NCBI RefSeq assembly: GCF_943193175.1
Contig: NZ_CALPDF010000001.1
Span: 1-64,000, forward strand
DNA length: 64,000 nt
Reading direction: 5' to 3'
DNA from: Neobacillus muris
Lineage (GTDB): Bacteria; Bacillota; Bacilli; Bacillales; Cytobacillaceae
Program-made: the position numbers and the translations under genes
The notes under the pieces: generated by a model
What the model saw: the letters and a program-made list of their open reading frames with translations, nothing else
Database searches by the model: none
What the model was told of the DNA's origin: nothing
Shown: piece by piece, positions 43,901-51,735 of the stretch
Layout of the letters: every line of letters starts with the position of its first letter
How positions within the stretch are numbered: the first letter of the stretch is position 1

Positions 43901-46811
43901 TGCCGATGATCTCAGGAGAATAAATGGTATAGTGGTACATCGTATCATCAAAATTTTCTGGTAAAATAGCCTCTTTATAATCGCTTTGTGTATTCGGGCG
44001 GTAGTATAACCGAACGGATTTCACTTCTGTATCGTCTTCTACATCAGCAACAATTTGAATATCCTCTTTTTGATCGACCTTCGAGACGGCTGTCTCATTT
44101 TCAATCACAGGCGGATTGGTATCCTCTGCAATATGAACAGGTTTCACCGGCACTTGAAAGGCATCCACTTTACCAGGCGTAGCCGGATTCAGGCCAGGGC
44201 TGACTTTTATTAGTTTCGTAGATCCGTCCACTGGATATCTGTAGACAATGCCCATATTCGCTTGGGTATCATCCACATTGGCTTGATCAAAATAATAAGA
44301 GACGGAAATTTCCTTTTTCGTATTGGAGGCCACGACAAGACCGCGCATATCTCCATTGGCCATACCAGCACTGTAAATCCTGACAATGTCTTTGTTTTCT
44401 ACTAGATTTGTACCGTAATTTTTATTAAAATCAGCAACGGTTTTGCTGTCATTCTGACCGTTGATAATCCAAAATACGAGAGTGCCTTTTGCTGGGATGA
44501 CCACATCATCCGGGATAGAAGGCCAGATAACATCGGTTGTTGGATCCTCTCCATAACGGTATTGAATCTTATAATCTTTGAAATTAATATCTTTGTCACT
44601 GTTATTATAGATTTCTATAAATTCATATCCATCCGCTGATCCCACATTTGTAGAGTCTGGCACTACTTCTGTGACAAGAAATTGCGGGACTTTATTGAAA
44701 TCTACATAAGGTTTGTTGATTTTAATTACATATTCTTCTGTATTTGCATTGTTTGCGCCATCTGAAGCTTCTATATAGTAAGTAATATCTGATTCTACGG
44801 TTAAACCAGGAATGTCTGCAGAGTAAGTTCCTGCATCCTCAGCACTTGCATTCATCGAAACAGAAGAAAAGCTTTCTTCCCCCGATTTCTTATAGTAGAG
44901 TGTTGCAAATGGCACCGCCTGATTATCGGTAATCGCTGCTTGTATGTTGATCGATGCAAAGGCTTCGCTTTCGGTTACAGGCGTATGGGTGATAACAGGT
45001 GCTTCTGTGTCAGCTGGAGCTTCATCCAAATCAACAGGTTTGGCTGGAACTTGAATGGATTCAATCGTCCCCGGTGTCGGTGCTGCCTTGCCAAGATATT
45101 TTTCCATCACCGTTCCCTCTGATGGGAAATTGTATTGAATGCCATTGCCATCATTATCATTGTCAACATCTGAATATGTTGCGGAAACAACTTCTGTTCC
45201 TGAATGATCTTTTAAAATAAGGGCGCGGTTTCCGCCATTTGCAAAACCAGGGAATGCATCTTTAAATTCCACTACTTGACTGCTGCTTAGCTGCAATCCA
45301 TAGTTGTTGTTAAAATCAGCCAGTGTCTGTCCGCCAGTATTGTACCAAAATACTTTTGTTTCTTGCGGCTCAAGGGTTGCCTCTGGAAGCTGGAATGGCA
45401 AGTCAGGCTTGCTGCCATCTGTGTAACGGTAAATAAATGAGTAATTGGTTAAAGAAATCGATTTGTTTGTATTGTTATACAGCTCAAAGAACTCATAATA
45501 ATCAGTACCAGTGCCGGCTGAATTCGGAGACATTTCCGTAATTAACAGCGGCAGGCTGCTATATGTATCCTCCGGCATATGAACCGCTATTTGATATTCC
45601 TCTGTTTTCTTCGTGTTGAAGCCATCGGTTGCTTCAATATAATAATGAATCGTTCCTTTGACATTCGTGCCCGGAATTTCCGCTTCAAAGACTGCAGGGT
45701 TTTCCGCGCTCGCCTTCATGGTTACAGCTGTAAATCCTTCAGCGCCTTCCTCTTGATAATACAGAGTGGCAAGAGCTACAGCTTGATCGTCTGTTATATT
45801 CGCTTGGATGTGAACCGGCTGTAATGGGCTGCTTTCCGTTATGGCTGTATGAACAATTTCTGGAGCCGTTGTATCTTTAGGAACATCCGGCAAAGATACG
45901 GGTGTGCTTGGAACTTGTCCAGCTTCAATCGCCCCTGGTGTCGGATTCGCTAAAACTTGAAGTTTTGTCATCTCCGTACCTGCGGCCGGATATTGATATT
46001 GAACGACTTTTCCTTCATTATTTGTTTCACCCGGCAGGTATCCTGCAGAAATGACCTCTTTCCCTTCTTGGTCTTTCAGTACGAGTGCACGATTTCCACC
46101 GTTCGCAAATCCAGGGAATATGTCTTTAAATTCCACTACCTGATCGCTTGTTAACTGGGTTCCGAATTTGGCGTTAAAGTCAGCTAACGGTAAGCCATTA
46201 TTGTTAAACCAGAATACGAGAGTTTCCTGTGAATCAATAGTAACAGGAGATACCTGGAATATTTTATCTGGATAACTGCTATCTGTATAATGGTACACAA
46301 ATTGATAATTGGTTAAGGGAATAGACTGGTTCGTGTTGTTATATAGCTCAAAAAATTCAAAGCTATCGGTGCCTTTTGAATCAGGTGAAATTTCTGGAAT
46401 TAATAGTGCAGGTAAACGATTAAAGTCTTCTTCTGCTGATTCTGATTGAGAGGCAGGATTCATCTCTTGTGTTGTCTGCCCTTCTGTAACCTGCTCAGCC
46501 GGCTGATCACTAGTTTGCGGTGGTTCAGCGCCTTGCACAGCTGCCTCGCTTTGACTAGCCGCCGGCTCTTGGGATGACGGTAAATGACTTGTTTCTTCTT
46601 CCGGCTGCTGGGTTTGTTCCGGCAAATTTAATCCGCTGTTGCTCTTCTGTTCCACTTCTGCTGCATTCGTTACTACCGTGCCGCCAGCTTCCGTATCAGC
46701 AGCTAGTTTGTGTGACGGAAGGGCTAAACTAATGTTTGATAGTAGGATGGATAAGATACAAATATAGACTAGGAGCTTGTCTTGCATTTTTGTTCTTCTG
46801 CGTTTACTCAT
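40974..46811 (-). CDS. Giant cell-wall-anchored protein: lamin-tail domains plus metallophosphoesterase
   Basis: A 1945-residue surface protein. A signal peptide (to about residue 38) and a Ser/Gln/Glu-rich segment come first. Three lamin-tail (LTD) domains start near residues 130, 420 and 705, each with an E(F/Y)xEFFELYNN-type motif and alternating with Ig-like domains. Further beta-sandwich repeats reach about 1490. Residues about 1500-1760 are a calcineurin-like phosphoesterase: SDTQYYAE, HTGDVVDE, GNHDVDH, FHEYL and SGHYHD. A Gly/Asn/Gln linker leads to the sorting signal LPITA, a hydrophobic helix and KKRKQA. The motif ends in Ala, not Gly. A PhoP-type promoter lies upstream. A phosphate-scavenging role is inferred. 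Confidence 0.9.
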   Translation of the reverse strand: MSKRRRTKMQDKLLVYICILSILLSNISLALPSHKLAADTEAGGTVVTNAAEVEQKSNSGLNLPEQTQQPEEETSHLPSSQEPAASQSEAAVQGAEPPQTSDQPAEQVTEGQTTQEMNPASQSESAEEDFNRLPALLIPEISPDSKGTDSFEFFELYNNTNQSIPLTNYQFVYHYTDSSYPDKIFQVSPVTIDSQETLVFWFNNNGLPLADFNAKFGTQLTSDQVVEFKDIFPGFANGGNRALVLKDQEGKEVISAGYLPGETNNEGKVVQYQYPAAGTEMTKLQVLANPTPGAIEAGQVPSTPVSLPDVPKDTTAPEIVHTAITESSPLQPVHIQANITDDQAVALATLYYQEEGAEGFTAVTMKASAENPAVFEAEIPGTNVKGTIHYYIEATDGFNTKKTEEYQIAVHMPEDTYSSLPLLITEMSPNSAGTGTDYYEFFELYNNTNKSISLTNYSFIYRYTDGSKPDLPFQLPEATLEPQETKVFWYNTGGQTLADFNNNYGLQLSSSQVVEFKDAFPGFANGGNRALILKDHSGTEVVSATYSDVDNDNDGNGIQYNFPSEGTVMEKYLGKAAPTPGTIESIQVPAKPVDLDEAPADTEAPVITHTPVTESEAFASINIQAAITDNQAVPFATLYYKKSGEESFSSVSMNASAEDAGTYSADIPGLTVESDITYYIEASDGANNANTEEYVIKINKPYVDFNKVPQFLVTEVVPDSTNVGSADGYEFIEIYNNSDKDINFKDYKIQYRYGEDPTTDVIWPSIPDDVVIPAKGTLVFWIINGQNDSKTVADFNKNYGTNLVENKDIVRIYSAGMANGDMRGLVVASNTKKEISVSYYFDQANVDDTQANMGIVYRYPVDGSTKLIKVSPGLNPATPGKVDAFQVPVKPVHIAEDTNPPVIENETAVSKVDQKEDIQIVADVEDDTEVKSVRLYYRPNTQSDYKEAILPENFDDTMYHYTIYSPEIIGKEYVEYYFVASDGANEVTSDTYKVTVTSDLDDSSLRLNVKDGDILKGEKILKGTSKEDAPDQVKLFIDGSELNENTYKSVENTAYFAFEASGVNTFFQNGVTMGDDILRIFDDAINDWTTITVPIDADRLQLGDNIITIRAGNKASPFQLDESEENRDDYNIRNVRLVLPDGTILVDPAHNDPGKTYDMGDDGTYRPFEDFKFTIDEGYSPSKTYKWDTTAVADGVHTIKAQDIDEEISRTVVVDNTAPAIHTNMIEGKEYKGKFTIEADVTDELAGAEAVKVLLDDQEIKAPYETSSSQLAPGTHKLLITANDKVGNIAEAAVHFSVVNENPNKPELVSPADDSTAPIDGDPELKVKVTDPTNDDLNVNFYQGFKYEASNTDEVKAYKNATDVEPPQSMTPPGEEGFSAEDISLVSEKDGSYLTMNSGTQFPYHRFDVTVDPSVDESDKVELVWNGKSLPGRKVSMYAWNHLQGKWSMIAFKVAGSEDFELKGNVAVNEYVKDSKINVLIQDEIPKSPDEYDYTFVWMSDTQYYAESYPYIFERQTNWIAENKDRLKIKYVFHTGDVVDEADKEYQWNYADQYMKILENSMVPYGVLAGNHDVDHKTSDYTQFSKWFGEDRFKGKSYYGGSYKNNRGHYDLISANGNDFIMLYMGWGIQDEDLEWMKDVLKQYPDRKAILSFHEYLLVSGNRSPLGNRIFNEIVLPNKNVIAVLSGHYHDSETLVDPVDDNGDGTPDRQVYQMLGDYQGGPEGGQGYMKLLHFDQDNNRIIVNTYSPYMDDYNFYDPETYPGKDEMVINTDLQVQEKQVATDYFAVNIYTDHKIDEQQKVKSGQMAAAKWEGLAENNRYFWYATAEDDFTGGAVSDIWTFTKGKAVQPDPSDDQDGQGDQGNSGNQGDPGGNGNPENQNNQGVQGGLESEQQTIPAEQPKKQIKQAGAGLPITATNTYNLLLAGLLLLIIGTAAYTLNKKRKQA

Positions 46812-46843
46812 AATTTCCCCCTCAAATTTTTTATTACAGGTAA

Positions 46844-46886
46844 ATTATAGTGGTAGACTGTTAACGGATTTTAAAGTAAATGTAAA
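46844..46886 (-). promoter_or_regulatory. PhoP-activated-type promoter of the giant phosphoesterase gene
   Basis: On the minus strand, TTTACA (46881-46886), TTTAAA (46870-46875) and TTAACA (46859-46864) follow each other every 11 bases, matching Pho-box repeats TT(A/C/T)A(C/A)A. Nine bases later comes TATAAT (46844-46849) as the -10. Two more TTACAA hexamers lie upstream, 11 bases apart (46911-46916 and 46900-46905). No SigA -35 is evident, as expected for a PhoP-dependent promoter. Confidence 0.75.
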
Positions 46887-46950
46887 AAGTTCTGATTATT
46901 TGTAATTCTTTTGTAAAAAATCACCTGATGGCCAAACTTCTCGATTAAAC

Positions 46951-46980
46951 TAAACTTGTTTCGTTCGTACTACAAGTTTA
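46951..46980. promoter_or_regulatory. Inverted repeat upstream of the hupE-like gene
   Basis: TAAACTTGT (46951-46959) and ACAAGTTTA (46972-46980) form a perfect 9-base inverted repeat with a 12-base spacer. It ends immediately before the AGAGGAGG ribosome binding site and could be an operator or a 5' leader hairpin. No known consensus recognised. Confidence 0.4.
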
Positions 46981-46999
46981 AGAGGAGGTACTTCATCAT

Positions 47000-48136
47000 A
47001 TGAAGCGCTACATAACAGTAAGAATTTGTTTCCTATTACTCTTAGCATCCGGCATTTTACAATTCAGGCCGCCGCTGGCTTTTGCCCATTCAGGCTCACA
47101 CGGTTATTCTGATGTGACAATCAATGATCATACAATGACCTATGATTTATTTTTGTTGGGAGATCTGCTCGGCGGTTTACTCAATATTGATAAAAATCAA
47201 GACGGGTATATGAAAGAAGATGAAATCAGCCAATCTAAACCAGAGATCGAACAGTTCGTGTTGAAAAATTTGTCTGTTATCAATAACGGAATCAAGGGGC
47301 AGGCGCAGATAAAAACGATCAGCATGACGGAACGGGCAAATTATCAAATGTTTCGGATTTCCATGGAGTTTTCCTTTGATGAGCCGATTGAAGAATATGA
47401 GATCGATTATAATCTCTTCTTTAACGATGTGGATAAGAACCATCAAAACTTTATGACCATTAAGAATGGGCAGGAGGTCATTGAGCACTTGTTTACGAAA
47501 GGCCATATTGTGTTTCAAGGACATGCCAAAATGGATACACCTCAGGAAACATCCGGAGTCCAGCCTTCCAGCAAAACAGAAGGCCAAGATTCGACGGGGA
47601 CATTAGGTTTTGGGGATTATTTGCTAATGGGGATGAAGCATATTTGGTCTGGAATTGACCATTTGCTCTTTTTATTTGGCCTGCTGTTAATGAAGGGGTC
47701 ATACAAGGACTATCTGAAAATTTTAACGGCGTTCACGGTCGGTCACAGCATTACCTTAGCGCTGGCATCACTAGAAATTCTCATCATCCCCGGCAGCATC
47801 ATTGAACCATTGATCGCGCTCAGCATCATTTATGTGGCTGCTGAAAATATTTTTGCCAAATCGATTAAATGGCGCTGGCTCATCACCTTATTCTTCGGTA
47901 TGATCCATGGATTTGGCTTCGCAGAAGTTTTGATCGGAAAGCTGGACGCAAACCTGTTTGCCCCGCTCCTATCCTTTAATTTGGGAGTAGAAATAGGACA
48001 AATTGTCGTCCTAATCATCCTCTTCCCGCTCATTTGGCACCTGCGCAAAATCCGCTGGCAAACCATAGCCGTCCACAGCGCCTCCGCCATCATAAGCCTA
48101 ATTGGACTCTATTGGTTCATTGAAAGAGTCATATAA
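47000..48136 (+). CDS. HupE/UreJ-family membrane protein with EF-hand-like loop
   Basis: A 378-residue protein. After a signal peptide (residues 1-29) comes an extracytoplasmic domain holding DKNQDGYMKEDE (residues about 65-76), a 12-residue EF-hand-type calcium loop. From about residue 205 there are some six membrane helices with HIWSGIDHLLFLFGLLL and GHSITLALA, the HupE/UreJ_2 signature of conserved His residues, and later MIHGFGFAEVL. HupE/UreJ relatives are linked to nickel or cobalt handling, but this subgroup is not characterised. It is divergent from the giant surface protein. RBS GAGGAGG. Confidence 0.82.
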   Translation: MKRYITVRICFLLLLASGILQFRPPLAFAHSGSHGYSDVTINDHTMTYDLFLLGDLLGGLLNIDKNQDGYMKEDEISQSKPEIEQFVLKNLSVINNGIKGQAQIKTISMTERANYQMFRISMEFSFDEPIEEYEIDYNLFFNDVDKNHQNFMTIKNGQEVIEHLFTKGHIVFQGHAKMDTPQETSGVQPSSKTEGQDSTGTLGFGDYLLMGMKHIWSGIDHLLFLFGLLLMKGSYKDYLKILTAFTVGHSITLALASLEILIIPGSIIEPLIALSIIYVAAENIFAKSIKWRWLITLFFGMIHGFGFAEVLIGKLDANLFAPLLSFNLGVEIGQIVVLIILFPLIWHLRKIRWQTIAVHSASAIISLIGLYWFIERVI

Positions 48137-48153
48137 AAATGAAAACGGGAAAA

Positions 48154-48232
48154 TGGGGACAGTCCCCCGGTACGTTAACACGGTAAACCGGCGGGGGACT
48201 GTCCCCCAGTACGTTAATGCGGCAGCTAGGCG
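48154..48232. repeat. REP cluster 3 (inverted pair plus partial copy)
   Basis: GGGGACAGTCCCCC faces GGGGGACTGTCCCCC around a GTTAACACGGTAAACC spacer, forming a long hairpin. A partial unit (ACGTTAATGCGG) follows. Between the hupE-like gene and ugd. Confidence 0.88.
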
Positions 48233-48259
48233 GTGCATCCGAACACGCAATCCGATTTC

Positions 48260-48313
48260 TATACAAAGTCTTTACAGTCTGTTTACAGAAGGTTTAGAAA
48301 AAATCAGTATTTT
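48260..48313 (+). promoter_or_regulatory. PhoP-activated-type promoter of ugd
   Basis: Four hexamers stand in perfect 11-base register: TATACA (48260), TTTACA (48271), TTTACA (48282) and TTTAGA (48293). Nine bases after the last comes TATTTT (48308-48313), a plausible -10. This is the architecture of Bacillus PhoP-activated promoters and has the same 9-base gap as the promoter at 46844-46886. Confidence 0.8.
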
Positions 48314-48353
48314 CCCCATAAAATGAAAGTATCAATGTCATTGGAGGGATTGG

Positions 48354-49697
48354 ATGAAAATAACGGTTGCCGGAGCAGGGTATGTAGGACTTATCACAAG
48401 TATTGGTTTAGCGGAAATGGGACAGCAGGTTACCTGTATTGACGTTCAGGAGGAAAAAATTGCTGACCTGCAGCAGGGAAAGCCTTCCATATATGAACCG
48501 GGATTAGAATCACTGCTACAAAAAAACATTAGGAATGGAAACTTGACATTTACCGTGAATCCAAGCCAAGCGTATTCAGGAGCAGACATCATTTTCATTG
48601 CAGTGGGCACACCTGAATTGCCAGATGGATCTGCCGATTTAAAGTATATATTTGTAGCCGCCCATACGATTGCTCATCACCTCAACCAAGATGCACTCAT
48701 TTGCACAAAAAGCACGGTGCCAGTAGGTACAAACCATTTAATTCATGACATTATTTCTGGCCGTATTCCTCCTTCCATCAAAATAGATGTTGTGTCTAAT
48801 CCGGAATTCCTCCGCGAAGGCGCAGGACTATTCGATTTTTTCCACGGAGACCGAATTGTCCTTGGCACTGACAATCCCGAAGCAGCATCCATCATGGAGC
48901 AATTGTATCTGCCATTGAAAATCCCGATAATTAAAACCGATATAAAAAGTGCAGAACTGATTAAATATGCCGCTAACGCATTTCTAGCAGCAAAAATCAG
49001 CTTTATTAATGAAATTGCTAACATTTGCGAAAAAGTAGGCGCAAATGTCGATGAAGTAGCTTATGCCATCGGTCAGGATAAACGGATTGGCAGCCCCTTT
49101 CTCCAAGCAGGAATTGGCTATGGCGGTTCCTGTTTTCCAAAAGACACAAAAGCACTTGTCCAGATTGCAGGCAACCTGGAACATCCCTTTGAACTATTGG
49201 AGGCCGTGATAAAAGTAAATAACCGCCAGCATCATCTTCCTGTTTTAAAAGCAAAAGAGATTGCTGGCCCATTAAGAGGCAAAAAAACGGCCGTTCTTGG
49301 TTTGGCATTTAAGCCTGATACGGATGACATCCGGGAAGCGGCGTCTTTAACGATCATTAGAGAATTACAGCTCGAAGGCGCGCGAATCATTGCTTATGAT
49401 CCGGCGGGTGTGCCCAATACCCGAAAAATCTTTGGGGATTCGATCAAATATACCGAGGACTTGAAGGAGGCTCTCCAAGACGCTGATTTGGCTATCATTG
49501 CAACGGAATGGGATCAAATCAAGCATGCCCCGCTAAATATCTTTACAGACTATATGAAGCAGCCCGTCATCATAGATGGACGAAACTGCTACTCTCTGAG
49601 TGACATCGAAAAACACGGGATTACGTATCTTTCCGTAGGAAGGCCTCCCGTCTTTGCAAGTGCAGCCATTCAAAAGCCGTGGAAACTATTTGGCTAG
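48354..49697 (+). CDS. ugd: UDP-glucose 6-dehydrogenase (Ugd/TuaD)
   Basis: A 447-residue enzyme that oxidises UDP-glucose to UDP-glucuronate with two NAD. The NAD-binding motif is GAGYVGLITS at residues 7-16. The catalytic Cys is in GIGYGGSCFPKD, and the Lys in KYAANAFLAAKISFINE is conserved. In Bacillus the homologue TuaD serves teichuronic acid synthesis under phosphate limitation, and this gene carries four PhoP-type repeats upstream. A glycosyltransferase follows 10 bases later. ATG 48354 has TTGGAGGG upstream. Confidence 0.95.
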   Translation: MKITVAGAGYVGLITSIGLAEMGQQVTCIDVQEEKIADLQQGKPSIYEPGLESLLQKNIRNGNLTFTVNPSQAYSGADIIFIAVGTPELPDGSADLKYIFVAAHTIAHHLNQDALICTKSTVPVGTNHLIHDIISGRIPPSIKIDVVSNPEFLREGAGLFDFFHGDRIVLGTDNPEAASIMEQLYLPLKIPIIKTDIKSAELIKYAANAFLAAKISFINEIANICEKVGANVDEVAYAIGQDKRIGSPFLQAGIGYGGSCFPKDTKALVQIAGNLEHPFELLEAVIKVNNRQHHLPVLKAKEIAGPLRGKKTAVLGLAFKPDTDDIREAASLTIIRELQLEGARIIAYDPAGVPNTRKIFGDSIKYTEDLKEALQDADLAIIATEWDQIKHAPLNIFTDYMKQPVIIDGRNCYSLSDIEKHGITYLSVGRPPVFASAAIQKPWKLFG

Positions 49698-49707
49698 GAG
49701 GGATTTT

Positions 49708-50850
49708 ATGAAGATTGCCATTTTCACAGATACCTTTTATCCAGACATCAATGGGGTCGCCAAAACACTGAAGCGGCTGACCGATTACTTAGAAGAACAT
49801 CGTATTGAGTACAAACTATTCGCTCCTTCCTCTTATTCCGATGAATATGTCTCAAGCCATATTCATCGGTTTAAAAGCCTTTCATTTTTCTTATACCCTG
49901 AATGCCGGCTGGCTTTTCCCAGCTTACGGCAAATGAAGGCCAAATTGCAAAAATTCAACCCGGATTTAATTCATGTGGCTACCCCTTTCAATATCGGACT
50001 GTGCGGCTTGTATTTTGCAAAAAAACTTGCGATACCGCTGGCAGGATCCTATCACACCAATTTTGACCAATACCTGCAGTACTATGACCTCCCATTTTTA
50101 TCGAAAATCCTCTGGAAATACATGTACTGGTTTCACCAGCCCTGCCAAAAATTATTTGTTCCTTCCAGTGAAACCCTGCAGCAGCTGAGTAATCATGGTT
50201 TTACAAATCTAGAAATTTGGCCGAGAGGAGTAGATTGCCAGCTTTTTCACCCGAATTATGATAAGAAGGCGATTAAAAAGAAGTATGGCTGTCCTGATCA
50301 ATACTTGATTACGTATGTAGGCAGGCTGGCACCGGAAAAAGACATTGATACGCTTCTAGCGATTATTCATTTAATTCCTGAGGAAGTGAATCAGAAGATC
50401 CACTGGGCCATTGTAGGGGATGGACCGCTTCGCCAGAGTATGGAAGACCAAGGAATAGCTAATCTGACTTTTACCGGATTCTTGAATGGGGTAAGTTTGG
50501 CAGAGATTTATTCCGCCTCCGATTTATTTGTTTTCCCCTCCCCTACTGAGACTTTCGGCAATGTGGTTTTAGAGTCTCTTGCCAGCGGTACGCCTGTGAT
50601 TGGAGCGGACTCCGGCGGGGTAAGGACCATTGTGAAATCAGGTGTGACGGGCTATTTATGCCAGCCTGGTGAGGCAGAGGAATTTACAAAAGCCATGATT
50701 CACCTGCTCCAAAATGATTGGCTTCGAGCCCAAATGGGGAATGCCGGAAGAAATTATGCCTTAACTCAAAGATGGGAACAAATATTTGAAAACTTACTTA
50801 TCCACTATCAGGACATCACTAACGCCCCAAAAACACAAAAATTCGCTTAA
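49708..50850 (+). CDS. GT4-family glycosyltransferase, probable glycolipid or glycopolymer synthase
   Basis: A 380-residue retaining glycosyltransferase of the GT-B fold. The N-terminal acceptor domain has FTDTFYPDINGVAKTLKRL and GSYHTNFDQYL. The C-terminal nucleotide-sugar domain has YVGRLAPEKDIDTLL and the E-x7-E motif in FPSPTETFGNVVLESLASG. It resembles SqdX/PimB/Agt-type enzymes that glycosylate diacylglycerol or phosphatidylinositol. It follows ugd by 10 bases with AGGAGGG, so UDP-glucuronate is the likely donor. Under Pho control this could make glucuronosyl diacylglycerol; the acceptor is not proven by sequence. Confidence 0.85.
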   Translation: MKIAIFTDTFYPDINGVAKTLKRLTDYLEEHRIEYKLFAPSSYSDEYVSSHIHRFKSLSFFLYPECRLAFPSLRQMKAKLQKFNPDLIHVATPFNIGLCGLYFAKKLAIPLAGSYHTNFDQYLQYYDLPFLSKILWKYMYWFHQPCQKLFVPSSETLQQLSNHGFTNLEIWPRGVDCQLFHPNYDKKAIKKKYGCPDQYLITYVGRLAPEKDIDTLLAIIHLIPEEVNQKIHWAIVGDGPLRQSMEDQGIANLTFTGFLNGVSLAEIYSASDLFVFPSPTETFGNVVLESLASGTPVIGADSGGVRTIVKSGVTGYLCQPGEAEEFTKAMIHLLQNDWLRAQMGNAGRNYALTQRWEQIFENLLIHYQDITNAPKTQKFA

Positions 50851-50875
50851 CCAAATAATAATCCGTGACCATTGC

Positions 50876-50949
50876 ACATTAACGCATTAAACCGCCGGGG
50901 GACTGTCCCCCAGTTCGCTAACACTTTAAACCAGCGAAGGACAGTCCCT
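50876..50949. repeat. REP cluster 4 (two cores)
   Basis: A unit ATTAACGCATTAAACCGCC leads into GGGGGACTGTCCCCC. A second, inverted and shortened core (AAGGACAGTCCCTT) follows. Between the glycosyltransferase and the ung stop codon, it reaches the ung 3' end. Confidence 0.82.
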
Positions 50950-51639
50950 TTATTCTATGTTTGGTATTTGCCAGTCAATTTCTTGTCTGCCGATTTTCCG
51001 GAGGAAGGCGTTTGTCCGGGAAAAGGGCTTGCTGCCGAAGAAGCCGCTGTTAGCGGAGAAAGGGCTTGGATGGGCAGATTTTATGATGTAATGCTGAGGT
51101 GAGGTAATCAGCTGCTGTTTTTGCTGGGCAAATTTCCCCCAAAGGATAAACACCACCGGGGTCTCCCTCAGATTCAACGTTTCAATAATCTTGTCGGTAA
51201 ACTGCTCCCACCCCAAGCCTTTATGGGAGTTGGGCGTGCCGTCCTGTACCGTCAGCACCGCATTCAGCAGCAGTACCCCCTGCTGAGTCCACTTCACCAA
51301 TGAGCCATGATTTGGGATGTAGCATCCTACGTCATCCTGCAGCTCTTTATAAATATTTTTCAATGATGGCGGGATGGTAACACCAGGTTTCACCGAAAAA
51401 CTCAATCCCTGGGCTTGTCCCGCCCCATGGTATGGATCCTGGCCGATAATCACCACTTTCGTATCCTGATAGGATGTATAGTGAAGGGCATTAAAAATAT
51501 CATACATATCGGGATAGATTACTTTTGTTTGGTATTCTTCCTTTAAAATGCTTCTTAATTGTTGATAATAGGGCTGTTCGAACTCGCTTTTCAAGAGTGG
51601 TGCCCAGTCATTTTTTAAAATCTCCATTTTTCGCCACAC
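50950..51639 (-). CDS. ung: Uracil-DNA glycosylase, family 1
   Basis: A 229-residue repair enzyme removing uracil from DNA. Motif A is [19 protein letters not shown] (catalytic Asp and water-activating His region), and motif B is [13 protein letters not shown], the minor-groove intercalation loop. [11 protein letters not shown] is also conserved. The start is GTG 51639 with AGGAAGGA; an internal ATG at 51627 has only a weak site. Single gene. Confidence 0.96.
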   Translation of the reverse strand: MWRKMEILKNDWAPLLKSEFEQPYYQQLRSILKEEYQTKVIYPDMYDIFNALHYTSYQDTKVVIIGQDPYHGAGQAQGLSFSVKPGVTIPPSLKNIYKELQDDVGCYIPNHGSLVKWTQQGVLLLNAVLTVQDGTPNSHKGLGWEQFTDKIIETLNLRETPVVFILWGKFAQQKQQLITSPQHYIIKSAHPSPFSANSGFFGSKPFSRTNAFLRKIGRQEIDWQIPNIE

Positions 51640-51735
51640 TCATTTCCTTCCTAATTGAATAACATAATTATAGAAATGAATGCCCTATCTATCAATAGAA
51701 TGGTCCATTGCCCATTTGCGATTACAATCATCCTG

